50,030 nt of DNA from an uncultured bacterium. GTDB taxonomy: Bacteria > Cloacimonadota > Cloacimonadia > Cloacimonadales > Cloacimonadaceae. The position numbers and the translations under genes are program-made. Under the pieces are notes generated by a model, which was not told where the DNA came from, did no database searches, and saw only the letters and a list, made by a program, of their open reading frames with translations. The stretch covers positions 1 through 50,030 of the forward strand of contig CALLHY010000004.1 in NCBI GenBank assembly GCA_938009275.1, written 5' to 3'. Positions 42,001-50,030 of this stretch are shown here, piece by piece (position 1 is the first letter of the stretch; each line of letters opens with the position of its first letter).

Positions 42001-45000
42001 GTAACCGGCAAAGGTTACCACATACTCTGTCCAGGTAGTAGTTAGGGCTATGTTTTGAACCTCAGTGTAGGTCATTGCGTTTATAGCATCGGACATAACA
42101 CCCACGCTTAAGGCATAAGCAGCACCGCTGGAGCGACCCCAGAATTTTACTCTGGTGGTGTTGGTGGGAATAGTGGTCGCCAAAGGTGGTGCTATCAGTA
42201 TAGCTGTAGCATTGGCATCGGAGCTATTGGTCATTCCTGCAGTATTGGGATTGCTGTGTGGAGAAGTGGTATAGGTCTGCACCAATGCTGAGGCAGTGGA
42301 CTGAACTAACTTCAACCAATCTGGAGGAAGAGCGGGAGGAGTAACCTGGTCGAAACCTTGCGCATAAGGAAGGGTATTAATAGTGGTGTCTATGCAAGTT
42401 CCGCTTAGGGCTATAGTTGTAACCTGGCGGTTATTTTCGCTTCGGTTTTCTCCTCTGGCATCGGGATTAACTTTCATTTGGTAGCTACGACCAAGATTAT
42501 CGGTAACTGTAATAGTGGCTGCGTGAACTGCGGCTACGGTAGGATTGTATCTTGCTACAAAGCTTAAGGTTTGGCCAGTGTTTAGGCTGGCAGGCAAGGT
42601 AGGCATATTTTGCAGCGAGAACATTGGGCTGCCGCTAATGGTGATGCTGTTTATTCCAAGCTGTCCACCGCCAATATTCATAATGGAGAATTCCTGGTTG
42701 TGGGTGCTATTAAGAAGCACAGTACCAAAGTCTTTACTGGTAGGGGTTATGCGGGCTACGGGTGTGCCACCTGAGGGAGCTAACACAAATGTGGTTTGTG
42801 GAAATTGACCGCTTAAGGTTCCTGTGGCAGTCATATTTAGCGGATCATAAACCGTAGTGTCGCTGTTGATGTATCTGGTGCGGTTAGTTCCAATGGTTTG
42901 GGTTTTGAATACATCGGATGAGGAGAAATAACCTACATCCATAGGTCTGTTCCACATCAATAGCAGATTTCCGCCAGTGTAATTGAAAGGTGTGGTTAGC
43001 GGTATGGTTATGGTATTCATTCCACCTGGGAAGCTTACCATTCCATCAAACACCAGGGTCATATCGGTAGCTGGAGCCCATCCAGCGCTCAGATCGGCCA
43101 ATTCGGTATTCTGCATCCACACTTTAATCGGTTTGCTGCCTATGGTGGTGGTTAAGAAGTTATTATATAGGCTAACGGTAAGTATATTACCGATAATGCC
43201 GATTTCATTGGCATAATAAAGGGTTTGGTTAACGCCGTTTTTATAGTACATGTCTATAGGATAACGTCCGGTTGTGCTACCGTCACCTACTGTAATAGGA
43301 ACAATACCTGCGGGCATCACAGTAATGTTGAATGCAGGACTGGTGTCGTTAACAGAGTTAATGTCTCCAGCCAGTATCACTTTTCCGTAAAGAACGTATG
43401 CCCCTTCAGTTGTGGGTGTCCAGTTAACTATAACGTCAACTGTTTCGCCTGCCGCAACGCTGGTTCCGGCTGCTGTGCCGAGCTCTACGTTCTCTGCATT
43501 TAATAGCTTAACTGTATAGTTGCTTTGAGTAGCTGTACCATTATTCAATACTCGAATAGTATAGGGTGTGTTGTTGTTCACGCTTGGAATATTGTTACCA
43601 GTTACCTGCACAGCTGCCAGGTCATTAGCCGCTATCTGTTCGATGGTAACGGTATCAATATACATAGTTTGTCCGGTGGCTGCGTTGCCGTGTTTGAAAG
43701 CAATGTATCTACCAGTACCGGTGTATGAGGTTAATGGTATGCTATACTCAGCCCAGGCAGCTGTAAGTGGCACCGATTGTACCATTACAAATGTCTCGGC
43801 ATTAGTTGGATCGGTCATCACACCAATTTGAAGTGTATGGGTAGTTGCGCCCTTGGCATAGAACTTTACTCTGGTGCTGTTAGCGGCAAGAGTGGTGTTT
43901 AGCGGAGGGGCAATGAGCATGGCAATGGTATTGGCATCGGTGGGATTATACATTGCCGCGCAGTTAGGTGCTGATTGAGGAGATGTGGTTACTGTCTTCA
44001 CATAGCCTGTGGTTACTGAAGCTTGATATATCTTGCTCCAATCCACTGGCAGGGCTGGAACGGTAACCGCATCAAAGTTTTGCAAATAGGGCAAAGTGTA
44101 AATAGTAGCATCTACGCCAATACCCGTAAGCTGAATAGTATGAACCATGCGGTTATCGGTAACCGTGATGGTTGCGCTGTGGTTTCCGGCTGTGGTGGGA
44201 TTGTAATTCACACTAAAGGTGAAGTTCTGGCCGAAAGTAAGGTTTTGCGGCATGGTGGGAAGTCCCGTGAGAGTAAAGAAGGGGCTGCCGCTGATGCTAA
44301 CGCTGGCAACACTTAGTGTGCCTACGCCATCATTCGAAACCACAAACTGCTTGGCATTGTTTACGCCCAAAAGCACTGATCCATGATCCCATTCAGTAGG
44401 TGTAACACTGAAAATTGGAGTGGAAGGGCTTTGACGAACAGTAACGTTGTCTATCATCAGGTCATTATCGGCGTTGCTGGCTGTGGATATGCCATAAAAG
44501 GCTATGTAACGCATACCTGTGTGTCCAGCAAGACTTAAGATTACTCGTTCACCTGCAGTTGCTATGTTATTGTAAACGTAAGGAGAACCTTCGTTGTCCC
44601 AGATTCTTAGCAGATTTGCAGGTGTCCAGCTTATACCATCGCCAACCAGAACGGCAAACTTGTCATCCGGTCCGGTGGCTTCTGGGGGATTGCTGTTACC
44701 ATAGTCAACCAGGGCTAAGTCGAACTCAACCTGATAGTCGTTACCGGGAAGGTTTATTGGGGGAGTAATCAGCCAGCCATTCAAGGTGCTGTAGATGTTT
44801 ATTCTGGCAGCCTTGTTGGGTTCGGTTGTTATGTTTAGCCAATCATCCATAATCCAGCTTCCGGTGGGATGCGCGCCTAAAACTGTAGGTTCGGCAAGAA
44901 CACCACTGTGCTTTGTCCAGTTCTGAGGAGGGAAGGTATCGGCTGTGGTGGTGCCAAAATTAACGTTCCAGGGGAAGGTGCTGACTATCGGATTCTCACG

Positions 45001-46620
45001 AACGGTAAAAGAACGGATAGCGCTGGGCTGTGAATCGCCTGCTCCGTTGGTAGCCACTACTTTCCAGTAGTATGTTGCACCGTAGCTTAAGGGTGCCGTA
45101 ACCGTATATGGTGATGCGGCAACAGTAGCAACCAGTGTGCTGGGCTCAGGGTTGTTATCCAGAAACACCTTAAAGCCGGTGGGAATGCCACCTGTGGAAG
45201 CGCCAGTCCATGTAAGAGAGGCTATCTCGTTTACATTAACTGCTGCATCAGCAGGTGCGTTAAGAGTTACCGGATCTGGAACCATTGGAACCACTTCCGG
45301 GGCAAAAATCATATCGATATACACCCCACCTGCAAGACTGGTGGTTGATACCTCTAAACCGATATAATAGTTCCCTGCTGCCGAGCTTAAATCTACAGAA
45401 TAGGGAGCAAAAGCAGCATTGGCAGCAAGGGTAATCGGTTCACCGATATTTGTCCAGGTTGTGCGGTCAGTAGAGTATTTTACTTGAATGCGTTGGTTAT
45501 CGTTGGTGGCAGTAGTTCTGGCAAAGAATTGAATGGTGCTGCCTTGAACGATATTCAATACAGGTGTGGACAAGATAGCAGGGGCGGTGCTGCTGCTATA
45601 CTTGTATGCAGACGCTGCACCGTGATAAGCGTAGGATGTGCTGCGTGAGAAACCTGTTTGATTTGCCCAACCCAAAGGCGGGAAGGTGGTGGCTTCAAAG
45701 CTTTCCGCAATCATGGCATCTGATGGAGTACGGAAGTTCCAAACCGGGCAATTGCTTGCAGTGCCAATGGCATTGCGGGGTACTATTTTCCAGTAGTAGG
45801 TGGTGCCACCGCTAACGGTGGGGCTATAACTGGTTTCAATTGTGTTGGTTACATAGGGAGGATCGGGGGTGGTGCCAAAATGAACATCATAGCTTGCGGG
45901 AACTCCACCGCCACTAGACCAGTTTAGCACGGGTGGCATCATTACGTAGTTGCCAACCAATGGAGAAATCAAATTCGCCGGATTAGGGGGATTTGTTACT
46001 ACCAAAGACGGCATGTTAAAACGGATGTTCGCGCGATTGGGGCTAAGTGTTCCAGTGGTAGCATCGGCAGCAGACAGAGTGTCGTTTTGGTAGCGCAAAG
46101 AACTTTGGAAGGTGGTTGGAGTGTAAAACACCGACGCATTTTGCGTGTAAACAACAGGGATCAAGGTGGTAATAATGTCCACAATGATGTTTGATGTGCC
46201 ATCCCAAGCAAAGGGCGCAGTGAAAGTATGAGTGTTCCAACCTGCCACGGGCATATACTCGGTAGATGTAAACACCGTTGTATAATCCCCAACTTCAAAG
46301 GTTGTGGTCAGTTCTGTTAATGTGGTCTGCCTCATCTTGATTGTGAAGTTTGGCATGGCGATACAGTTGTTCAGGTTCTGAACTTCGAAGGCAACGGAAT
46401 TAATGTTGCCCGTTCCGCCTCCTGCGTCTTCAATTTCGCTGGCCAATATCAGATATTGCTGGCGAAAGTTCTTGTAATATGTACCGTAGGGCGTTGGTGC
46501 GGTATTGGTAGTATTCACCGCTGTTCCACTACCTATGGTAACGTTGGTTTGAGCGACAAGACTGCCCACCATCCCTAAGAAAAGGAAGGCGAACATTGCT
46601 AAAAGCAGTGCTTTTCTCAT
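39037..46620 (-). CDS. Giant secreted multi-domain protein with C-terminal sorting signal
   Basis: A 2527-residue exported protein (signal peptide 1-23, ending SLVAQ). It contains repeated jelly-roll choice-of-anchor-J domains (W-N-T-F strands such as FPPLGWANQTGF) and FN3-like domains with TYYWKIVPRN and TYYWKVVATN. It also has two long tandem segments, each with choice-of-anchor-D (near 737 and 1288), anchor-J, CARDB-like and a further beta domain. Carboxypeptidase-regulatory folds lie near 1863-1935, 1938-2015 and 2350-2430. The last 75 residues (NYPNPFNPETSISYSI ... GQPLSSGIYLYRLSTG) are a FlgD-like/Por sorting domain. It is probably cell-surface and may bind polysaccharide or proteins. 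ATG 46620 follows AAGGAG by 7 nt; an earlier ATG (46686) lacks support. Confidence 0.9.
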   Translation of the reverse strand: MRKALLLAMFAFLFLGMVGSLVAQTNVTIGSGTAVNTTNTAPTPYGTYYKNFRQQYLILASEIEDAGGGTGNINSVAFEVQNLNNCIAMPNFTIKMRQTTLTELTTTFEVGDYTTVFTSTEYMPVAGWNTHTFTAPFAWDGTSNIIVDIITTLIPVVYTQNASVFYTPTTFQSSLRYQNDTLSAADATTGTLSPNRANIRFNMPSLVVTNPPNPANLISPLVGNYVMMPPVLNWSSGGGVPASYDVHFGTTPDPPYVTNTIETSYSPTVSGGTTYYWKIVPRNAIGTASNCPVWNFRTPSDAMIAESFEATTFPPLGWANQTGFSRSTSYAYHGAASAYKYSSSTAPAILSTPVLNIVQGSTIQFFARTTATNDNQRIQVKYSTDRTTWTNIGEPITLAANAAFAPYSVDLSSAAGNYYIGLEVSTTSLAGGVYIDMIFAPEVVPMVPDPVTLNAPADAAVNVNEIASLTWTGASTGGIPTGFKVFLDNNPEPSTLVATVAASPYTVTAPLSYGATYYWKVVATNGAGDSQPSAIRSFTVRENPIVSTFPWNVNFGTTTADTFPPQNWTKHSGVLAEPTVLGAHPTGSWIMDDWLNITTEPNKAARINIYSTLNGWLITPPINLPGNDYQVEFDLALVDYGNSNPPEATGPDDKFAVLVGDGISWTPANLLRIWDNEGSPYVYNNIATAGERVILSLAGHTGMRYIAFYGISTASNADNDLMIDNVTVRQSPSTPIFSVTPTEWDHGSVLLGVNNAKQFVVSNDGVGTLSVASVSISGSPFFTLTGLPTMPQNLTFGQNFTFSVNYNPTTAGNHSATITVTDNRMVHTIQLTGIGVDATIYTLPYLQNFDAVTVPALPVDWSKIYQASVTTGYVKTVTTSPQSAPNCAAMYNPTDANTIAMLIAPPLNTTLAANSTRVKFYAKGATTHTLQIGVMTDPTNAETFVMVQSVPLTAAWAEYSIPLTSYTGTGRYIAFKHGNAATGQTMYIDTVTIEQIAANDLAAVQVTGNNIPSVNNNTPYTIRVLNNGTATQSNYTVKLLNAENVELGTAAGTSVAAGETVDVIVNWTPTTEGAYVLYGKVILAGDINSVNDTSPAFNITVMPAGIVPITVGDGSTTGRYPIDMYYKNGVNQTLYYANEIGIIGNILTVSLYNNFLTTTIGSKPIKVWMQNTELADLSAGWAPATDMTLVFDGMVSFPGGMNTITIPLTTPFNYTGGNLLLMWNRPMDVGYFSSSDVFKTQTIGTNRTRYINSDTTVYDPLNMTATGTLSGQFPQTTFVLAPSGGTPVARITPTSKDFGTVLLNSTHNQEFSIMNIGGGQLGINSITISGSPMFSLQNMPTLPASLNTGQTLSFVARYNPTVAAVHAATITVTDNLGRSYQMKVNPDARGENRSENNRQVTTIALSGTCIDTTINTLPYAQGFDQVTPPALPPDWLKLVQSTASALVQTYTTSPHSNPNTAGMTNSSDANATAILIAPPLATTIPTNTTRVKFWGRSSGAAYALSVGVMSDAINAMTYTEVQNIALTTTWTEYVVTFAGYTGTGKHVAFKHGLGGTSRTIYIDDVMIEIIPTNDLAVLNVTGNTTPSVGSSNIYTVNVFNWGSAPQSTYTVNLHSEDGTVIASAPGVAVAPGATAQVPVTWTPTAEGAATIYATVVLTGDENALNNQSPNLSVVVLQSGIFAFTVGEGNQTANIPINLYFESSLYETLYYPSEMGNFMGTITAVQLYGTFTQELLDKPVKVWIGTTTQNDLTNWIPSTDLTLVFDGTLDFPLGDQIITIPFDDPYLYLNGENLVMMFFRPSEGVYWQSSNVFKCQTDAINTARAKRVQSDSIIYDPATPPAVTASAQFPKTTFLGIPGGVGHLNGTVLGAGNQPLQGVSVQIPTTTYSTLTNELGQYEIRNILPDSYSVSFSKYGYVTQTQQFTLEEDETETVNVTLVPMATVTLSGAVLASDTAAGLSGATIEFVGYQNYSATTAANGTFSIPVYANQNYTYTASHSGYVNATGVVNVGATNHTMPNMTLLEVAFAPYGVVATESADPVQVNLVWNAPNPLAVDMVESFEAPTFPPANWTRVINNTGPANDNGVLPTWCSFGENTYYGYPAVPTHGNKQAGIGFAYAHQDEWLISHAFYCPPEATFSFTTFVFRGSVYGDNYYVKVSTNGGTDWTVLWNASTLNGGYTTTAIPVNINMAEYGGQQIKIAFHADDPSTDDGLWYDWYIDNIRIANVVTAFSFNPEEMIQLSASSADAKAAPSKAGFEAGRQRALSNASNNEPRSITGYKVWRLRAGEENNQNVWNLLTPDAVSNLNFADTGWSTLGNGTYRWAVKAIYTNNVASIPVLSNSILKQVISGTIQGWVRKPNNQPLAGAVVTAGANSAITNSNGLYSLSVPVGTYSVSCTATGYANNTVHNINVIANQSVTVNFNMLVSSNDDDLIPVTVTALNGNYPNPFNPETSISYSIKEAGDVSLEVYNLKGQKVRSLVNIKQNSGHYRVVFDGKDDKGQPLSSGIYLYRLSTGSYVSTRKMMLME

Positions 46621-46861
46621 TGCTATTCTCCTTGGTGTCTTTCTAAAAAAACTACTCACAAACGCTAATAAAAGCGTTTCGACCATTTATTTACGACTGT
46701 TTGCCTCGCAGAGCTAACTATAAAAATCCCACCGGAACCAAATACTGATGTTCCACAATTCTTGTAAAGCGAAATTGATGCCATATATAAGATTATTTGC
46801 TTTTGGCTCTGCCAAAACATCAAAACAGCTTGCCTTGTAAATCATTACAGATCACAAATAG
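46621..46861. other. Leader and promoter region of the giant gene
   Basis: About 240 nt without a gene. A small hairpin (AAACGCT 46660-46666 with AGCGTTT 46673-46679) lies in the presumed leader. No clear TTGACA box is seen on the minus strand, unlike most other genes here. Confidence 0.4.
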
Positions 46862-46895
46862 AAAGCCAATCAGCATTTCACTACCGATTGGCTTT
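46862..46895 (-). terminator. Terminator of the nitroreductase gene
   Basis: A perfect 10-bp stem (AAAGCCAATC at 46862-46871, GATTGGCTTT at 46886-46895) encloses a 14-nt loop. It lies about 30 nt after the stop codon at 46924. The T tract on the minus strand is short (TTTC). Confidence 0.75.
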
Positions 46896-46923
46896 GCCTG
46901 AGTTATATTATGTTATATTCGTG

Positions 46924-47826
46924 CTATATGTCAGCTTTCTTGCCCACACTGGCTATATAGATAACAAATTCATCCACACCGTCCGCGCCGATAGCCTCAT
47001 TCATAGCTTCATCAAGATATGCGCCAATCATGCAAGCTCCACCGTCTATAGCCTCTGCTGCCAAATGAATATTTTGTCCCACATGCCCTGCATCCAGGTA
47101 TAAATAGCGATAACCGCGCTGTCCATAACGCCAAACCGTTCTATAGGGCACGGCACTAAGGATGATGTTTACCGCAGAAGTTTTCAGCATTTCCTGTCGC
47201 ATACAGGCTTCATAAATCTGTGTCGCCTTTTCGGGGCTATCTTCCATCAACACCAAACAGTGCTTAATAGGATGATAATAGTACAATCCCGGCTTTATCC
47301 CCTCCACATTGTGGATATCCACATAGGTTTCCAGAGGATGTCGTGCCCCTGCCGAGGGAACATTGCGCAGAGTTATCTCCATTCTCTCATTCGAGCGGAA
47401 GTCTCGCGCCCAGGATGATGTCCACAGCAAAAACGAAAGCTCATCCTGGCTAAGCGGTTTATCGCTATATTTACGCACACTGCGCCGCTGCTCAATGGCC
47501 TTTTGCAAGCTAATCTCTGGCATTGGAATTTTGCCAACTGCCGGCAGGGATACCAGTTCACCAGCCCGTGCTTTCACGGCATCCGGCCGCTGCACGCCCA
47601 TAGCCTGATCACTCTCCCGCTCGTAGATATAACGGGTTAGGCGAACAAAATCTACCCCAATCTTCTCTGCCACCGGACGACATTCATCTATTTCGGCAAG
47701 CACATGCGCCAGATTGCGCTCAAAAAAAGTGTATTCCTCTTCGCTAAGCTCCGCTTCCTTCAAGATTGCTTCCTGCTCATATCCGCGTGCTTTGTAATAC
47801 AGATATCCAAAGGTCTTCATGTCCAT
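46924..47826 (-). CDS. SagB-type nitroreductase-fold oxidoreductase
   Basis: A 300-residue FMN-dependent nitroreductase-fold protein. The core runs from about residue 105: IEQRRSVRKYSDKPLSQDELSFLLW contains the RRSxR motif for FMN phosphate. It continues with PSAGARHPLETYV and ends in LDAGHVGQNIHLAAEAIDGGACMIGAYLDEAMNEAIG, the SagB/ThcOx-like signature. The first 100 residues are helical and not part of the core. SagB enzymes oxidise azolines in peptide natural products. No cyclodehydratase or precursor peptide is in the window, so a stand-alone reductase role is equally likely. GGAGG lies 7 nt before the ATG. Confidence 0.85.
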   Translation of the reverse strand: MDMKTFGYLYYKARGYEQEAILKEAELSEEEYTFFERNLAHVLAEIDECRPVAEKIGVDFVRLTRYIYERESDQAMGVQRPDAVKARAGELVSLPAVGKIPMPEISLQKAIEQRRSVRKYSDKPLSQDELSFLLWTSSWARDFRSNERMEITLRNVPSAGARHPLETYVDIHNVEGIKPGLYYYHPIKHCLVLMEDSPEKATQIYEACMRQEMLKTSAVNIILSAVPYRTVWRYGQRGYRYLYLDAGHVGQNIHLAAEAIDGGACMIGAYLDEAMNEAIGADGVDEFVIYIASVGKKADI

Positions 47827-47945
47827 AAGGCTTCCTCCCGGCTCCTATCTTGCTTCTCACTTTATAGTATAAGCAAGGCACTATAGTTCTGCGAATGCAA
47901 AAATTAAACCAATACCAGGCATCTGTTACGCATATTGCATGAAGC

Positions 47946-47971
47946 TTGACGTTTTTTGCCGTATTTATAGC
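47946..47971 (+). promoter_or_regulatory. Putative promoter of the threonine aldolase gene
   Basis: TTGACG (47946-47951) and TATAGC (47966-47971) are 14 nt apart, shorter than the optimum. They lie 30 nt upstream of the start codon. Confidence 0.35.
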
Positions 47972-48000
47972 TTTGACCAAAGCAAACGCAAGGAAGGAAA

Positions 48001-49029
48001 ATGATGAACAATATTAGTTTCGGCTCAGATAATCACAGCGGTGTTCACCCCAGTGTTTTTGCCGCCATGCAAGCAGCAAACATTGGCTATTGCCCTGCCT
48101 ATGGCGATGATTCTATCACTATGCAAACCATAAAAGATATAGAAACCCTCTTCGGAGGTGATTGTGAAGCCTGGCTGGTGATGACCGGAACTGGTGCAAA
48201 CATCCTTAGCCTGCAAATCCTGATGCAATCCTTCAATGCAGTTATCTGCGCCACCACCTCGCACATAAATGTGGATGAATGCGGCGCAGTGCAAAAATTT
48301 ACCCAGGCACGCCTTAGCCCCATTGAAACTCCCGATGGCAAGCTCACTCCCGCCTTAATCGCCCCCCGCCTGATGGGCGACAGAGACCAGCACCATTCCC
48401 AATATAAAATTATCTCCATCTCCCAAAGCACAGAGTATGGCACACTTTATAGCTTAGACGAACTCCGCGCCCTGGCAGACTTTGCCCATAACCACAATAT
48501 GCTGCTGCACATCGATGGTGCTCGTCTGGCAAATGCGGCAGTGGCTCTGGGGTGCAGCTTGAAGGCAATGACCAAAGACATCGGCGCAGATATTGTAAGC
48601 TTTGGCGGCACCAAAAACGGCATGATGTTTGGCGAAGCCATTATTAGCTTCCGTAAAGACCTTACTGCCGATATGCGTTTCTTCCGCAAACAGGCAAGCC
48701 AACTCTTTAGCAAAATGCGCTTCATCTCCGCTCAGTTTCAGGCATACCTGCAGGACAATCTCTGGCACAGCAACGCTGCCCACGCCAATGCCATGGCTAA
48801 GCTGCTACGCGCAAAGCTTGCCGATTTGCCCAACGTGACCGTTACCCAGGAGGTGCATGTAAACGCCGTATTCGTAATTCTCCCGCCCCACATGATAAAC
48901 CCTCTGCAAGAGAAATACCTCTTCTACACCTGGGACGAAGCCAGAAACGAAGTCCGTCTGATGTGCAGCTTTAACACCCGCGAAGAACACATTAATGAGC
49001 TGATTGAGAGCATAAAACAGCTTAGCTAA
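48001..49029 (+). CDS. ltaE: Low-specificity L-threonine aldolase
   Basis: PLP-dependent enzyme that splits L-threonine or L-allo-threonine to glycine and acetaldehyde; 342 residues. The opening SFGSDNHSGVHPSVFAAMQAAN and the YGDDSITMQ stretch (about residues 39-47) are typical. The PLP-binding region includes MLLHIDGARLANAA (Asp and Arg) and VSFGGTKNGMMFGEA, with Lys204 forming the Schiff base. GGAAGGAAA precedes the start; a second ATG 3 nt later is equally possible. It is monocistronic and followed, after 72 nt, by wrbA on the same strand. Confidence 0.93.
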   Translation: MMNNISFGSDNHSGVHPSVFAAMQAANIGYCPAYGDDSITMQTIKDIETLFGGDCEAWLVMTGTGANILSLQILMQSFNAVICATTSHINVDECGAVQKFTQARLSPIETPDGKLTPALIAPRLMGDRDQHHSQYKIISISQSTEYGTLYSLDELRALADFAHNHNMLLHIDGARLANAAVALGCSLKAMTKDIGADIVSFGGTKNGMMFGEAIISFRKDLTADMRFFRKQASQLFSKMRFISAQFQAYLQDNLWHSNAAHANAMAKLLRAKLADLPNVTVTQEVHVNAVFVILPPHMINPLQEKYLFYTWDEARNEVRLMCSFNTREEHINELIESIKQLS

Positions 49030-49101
49030 ATTTTCCCACTTGCACAGTAGGATATACTGATTAGTATGTAAGTAAAAACAATGCTAGTCAGGAGACCATA
49101 A

Positions 49102-49713
49102 ATGAAAATACTGTTGCTATTTTACTCAACCTACGGGCACCTATTCCAAATGGCTAATGCCGTAGTGGAAGGTGCCAAAAAGATAGATGGCATAGAGGTT
49201 ACGCTAAAGCGCGTACCCGAAACTTTAAGCCCCGAAATTATAGACATGATGGGCGCAACTGAGGCTCAAAAAGCCTTTGCCCACATCCCCATAGCCGCTC
49301 CCAATGAATTGGCAGATTACGATGCCATCATCTTTGGCAGCCCCACCCGCTTTGGTAACATGGCGGCGCAGATGAAGGCGTTTCTGGATGCCACAGGCGG
49401 TCTTTGGGCCAAAGGCTCATTAGTGGGCAAAATTGGCAGCGTATTCACCTCTTCCGCCACCCAACATGGCGGGCAGGAATCCACCATACTAAGCTTCCAT
49501 ACAGTATTGCTGCATCATGGTATGCTAATTGCCGGATTACCCTACTCATTTGCCGGACAAACCACCATTTCCGAGATGAGCGGCGGCTCACCCTACGGAG
49601 CATCATCCATTACCGGTGGAGACGGCAGCCGCATGCCATCTGCCAACGAACTAGCCGGAGCAGAGTTTCAGGGCAAACACATAGCTGAGATACTTAAGAG
49701 AATGAAGTCATAA
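49102..49713 (+). CDS. wrbA: WrbA-type NAD(P)H:quinone oxidoreductase
   Basis: A 203-residue flavodoxin-like FMN enzyme that reduces quinones by two electrons and limits oxidative damage, suited to an anaerobe meeting oxygen. The FMN phosphate loop STYGHLFQMANAVVEGA is at the N-terminus (about residues 9-25). FGSPTRFGNMAAQMKAFLDATGGLW follows (about 75-100), as do FTSSATQHGGQE and the GGSPYGASSITGGDGSRMPS stretch near residues 156-175, which is characteristic of WrbA. AGGAG precedes the ATG. A clear terminator lies 26 nt after the stop. Confidence 0.95.
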   Translation: MKILLLFYSTYGHLFQMANAVVEGAKKIDGIEVTLKRVPETLSPEIIDMMGATEAQKAFAHIPIAAPNELADYDAIIFGSPTRFGNMAAQMKAFLDATGGLWAKGSLVGKIGSVFTSSATQHGGQESTILSFHTVLLHHGMLIAGLPYSFAGQTTISEMSGGSPYGASSITGGDGSRMPSANELAGAEFQGKHIAEILKRMKS

Positions 49714-49738
49714 ACTCCCCCTAACAAATCACAACACC

Positions 49739-49772
49739 GAGATACCCTCACCCTGGGGGTATCTCTTTGTTT
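49739..49772 (+). terminator. wrbA intrinsic terminator
   Basis: A 9-bp stem (GAGATACCC at 49739-49747, GGGTATCTC at 49757-49765) with a 9-nt loop is followed by TTTGTTT. Confidence 0.85.
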
Positions 49773-49846
49773 ATGTATTGCGGCAAGACAAACAAGTCCA
49801 TCTTTTCACCACGCCAGCACTTCATAACCCCTCAATCTCATGACCT

Positions 49847-49938
49847 CTCGACCCCCCAACACTATATGTCCAGCCCATGTTTCACTTTTTCACTCTTCCA
49901 CTTTTCCACGTTCAGTAGGGGCGCTCGCTGTAGCGCCC
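49847..49938 (+). repeat. Dispersed intergenic repeat block, copy 3
   Basis: 49847-49910 is a diverged copy of the block at 6923-7044 and 7688-7786 (CTCGACCCC, then CAGCCCATGTTTCAC and a CACTCTTCCAC tract). It is followed by a 7-bp hairpin (GGGCGCT 49919-49925, AGCGCCC 49932-49938). The remaining sequence to 50030 shows no gene. Confidence 0.75.
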
Positions 49939-50030
49939 TTTGCCAGCAATGTAACACCCACAACAAACGTAACATTTGGAGAGTCACCCTTTTAAGTATA
50001 CAGGGTAAGTCACTAAAAATACTGCCTAAA

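Overview
The window looks like a chromosomal segment of an anaerobic, Gram-negative bacterium of the Cloacimonadota (WWE1) type or a close relative in the Fibrobacterota-Chlorobi-Bacteroidota neighbourhood. That placement is inferred from gene content, not measured. The clues are very large secreted proteins built from PKD, choice-of-anchor and carboxypeptidase-regulatory modules, C-terminal sorting domains of the FlgD-like/Por type, PorV- and PorT-like outer-membrane proteins, a multi-cluster [FeFe] hydrogenase, the MEP isoprenoid pathway (dxr), and a housekeeping set (leuS, nadC, rnpB, tRNA-CAT) scattered among unrelated neighbours. Many promoters share a near-perfect TTGACA -35 box with a 17-nt spacer and a weak -10 box.

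Layout. 1-1.2 kb: a repeat array, then an sdpR-sdpI-like regulator/membrane protein pair. 1.2-6.8 kb: a DUF899 thioredoxin-like protein (minus strand), leuS, tRNA(CAT), a PorV-like outer-membrane protein overlapping dxr. 6.8-8.26 kb: about 1.4 kb of non-coding mosaic repeats. 8.26-12.6 kb: a co-directional minus-strand defence block. It runs from an N-terminal fragment of a type ISP-like restriction-modification enzyme, through an intact restriction endonuclease (ThaI-like) and DNA methyltransferase, then a C-terminal fragment of the same type ISP-like enzyme, to a DUF262/HNH protein. The simplest reading is that a small type II R-M cassette replaced the middle of an older large R-M gene. 12.6-13.65 kb: a second repeat zone with three direct repeats that carry a variable octamer array.

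13.65-17.74 kb (minus): an Hsp20, a DUF4139 protein, a sorting-domain protein and a PorT-like barrel. 18.0-19.8 kb (minus): an orphan HydA-type [FeFe] hydrogenase. 19.9-21.7 kb: small secreted proteins, one with DUF4476 and one with TPRs. 21.98-24.19 kb: a CopA-type P1B ATPase preceded by three 11-bp direct repeats. 24.2-27.1 kb (minus): a membrane-anchored propeller-like protein, RNase P RNA, a zinc-ribbon coiled-coil protein and nadC. nadC has a terminator-like hairpin between its promoter and its ribosome binding site.

27.65-36.1 kb: a two-gene unit. A 1575-residue secreted beta-helix protein is followed, with overlapping stop/start, by a 1246-residue protein laid out like eukaryotic soluble adenylyl cyclase (two complementary degenerate cyclase domains, P-loop ATPase, TPRs). 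36.1-38.6 kb (minus): an MrfA-like helicase with an embedded HNH domain. 39.0-46.6 kb (minus): a 2527-residue secreted multi-domain protein with a C-terminal sorting signal. 46.9-49.7 kb: a SagB-like nitroreductase, L-threonine aldolase and WrbA. The window ends in another copy of the dispersed repeats.

The most unusual material is (i) the R-M gene split by another R-M system, (ii) the intergenic repeat vocabulary (GTTAACCT octamers, GTTARRC heptamers at gene 3' ends, 30-bp-arm palindromes), (iii) a six-fold protein repeat conserved in protein but scrambled in codons, (iv) the sAC-like cyclase with an apparent AUA start, and (v) the nadC leader.
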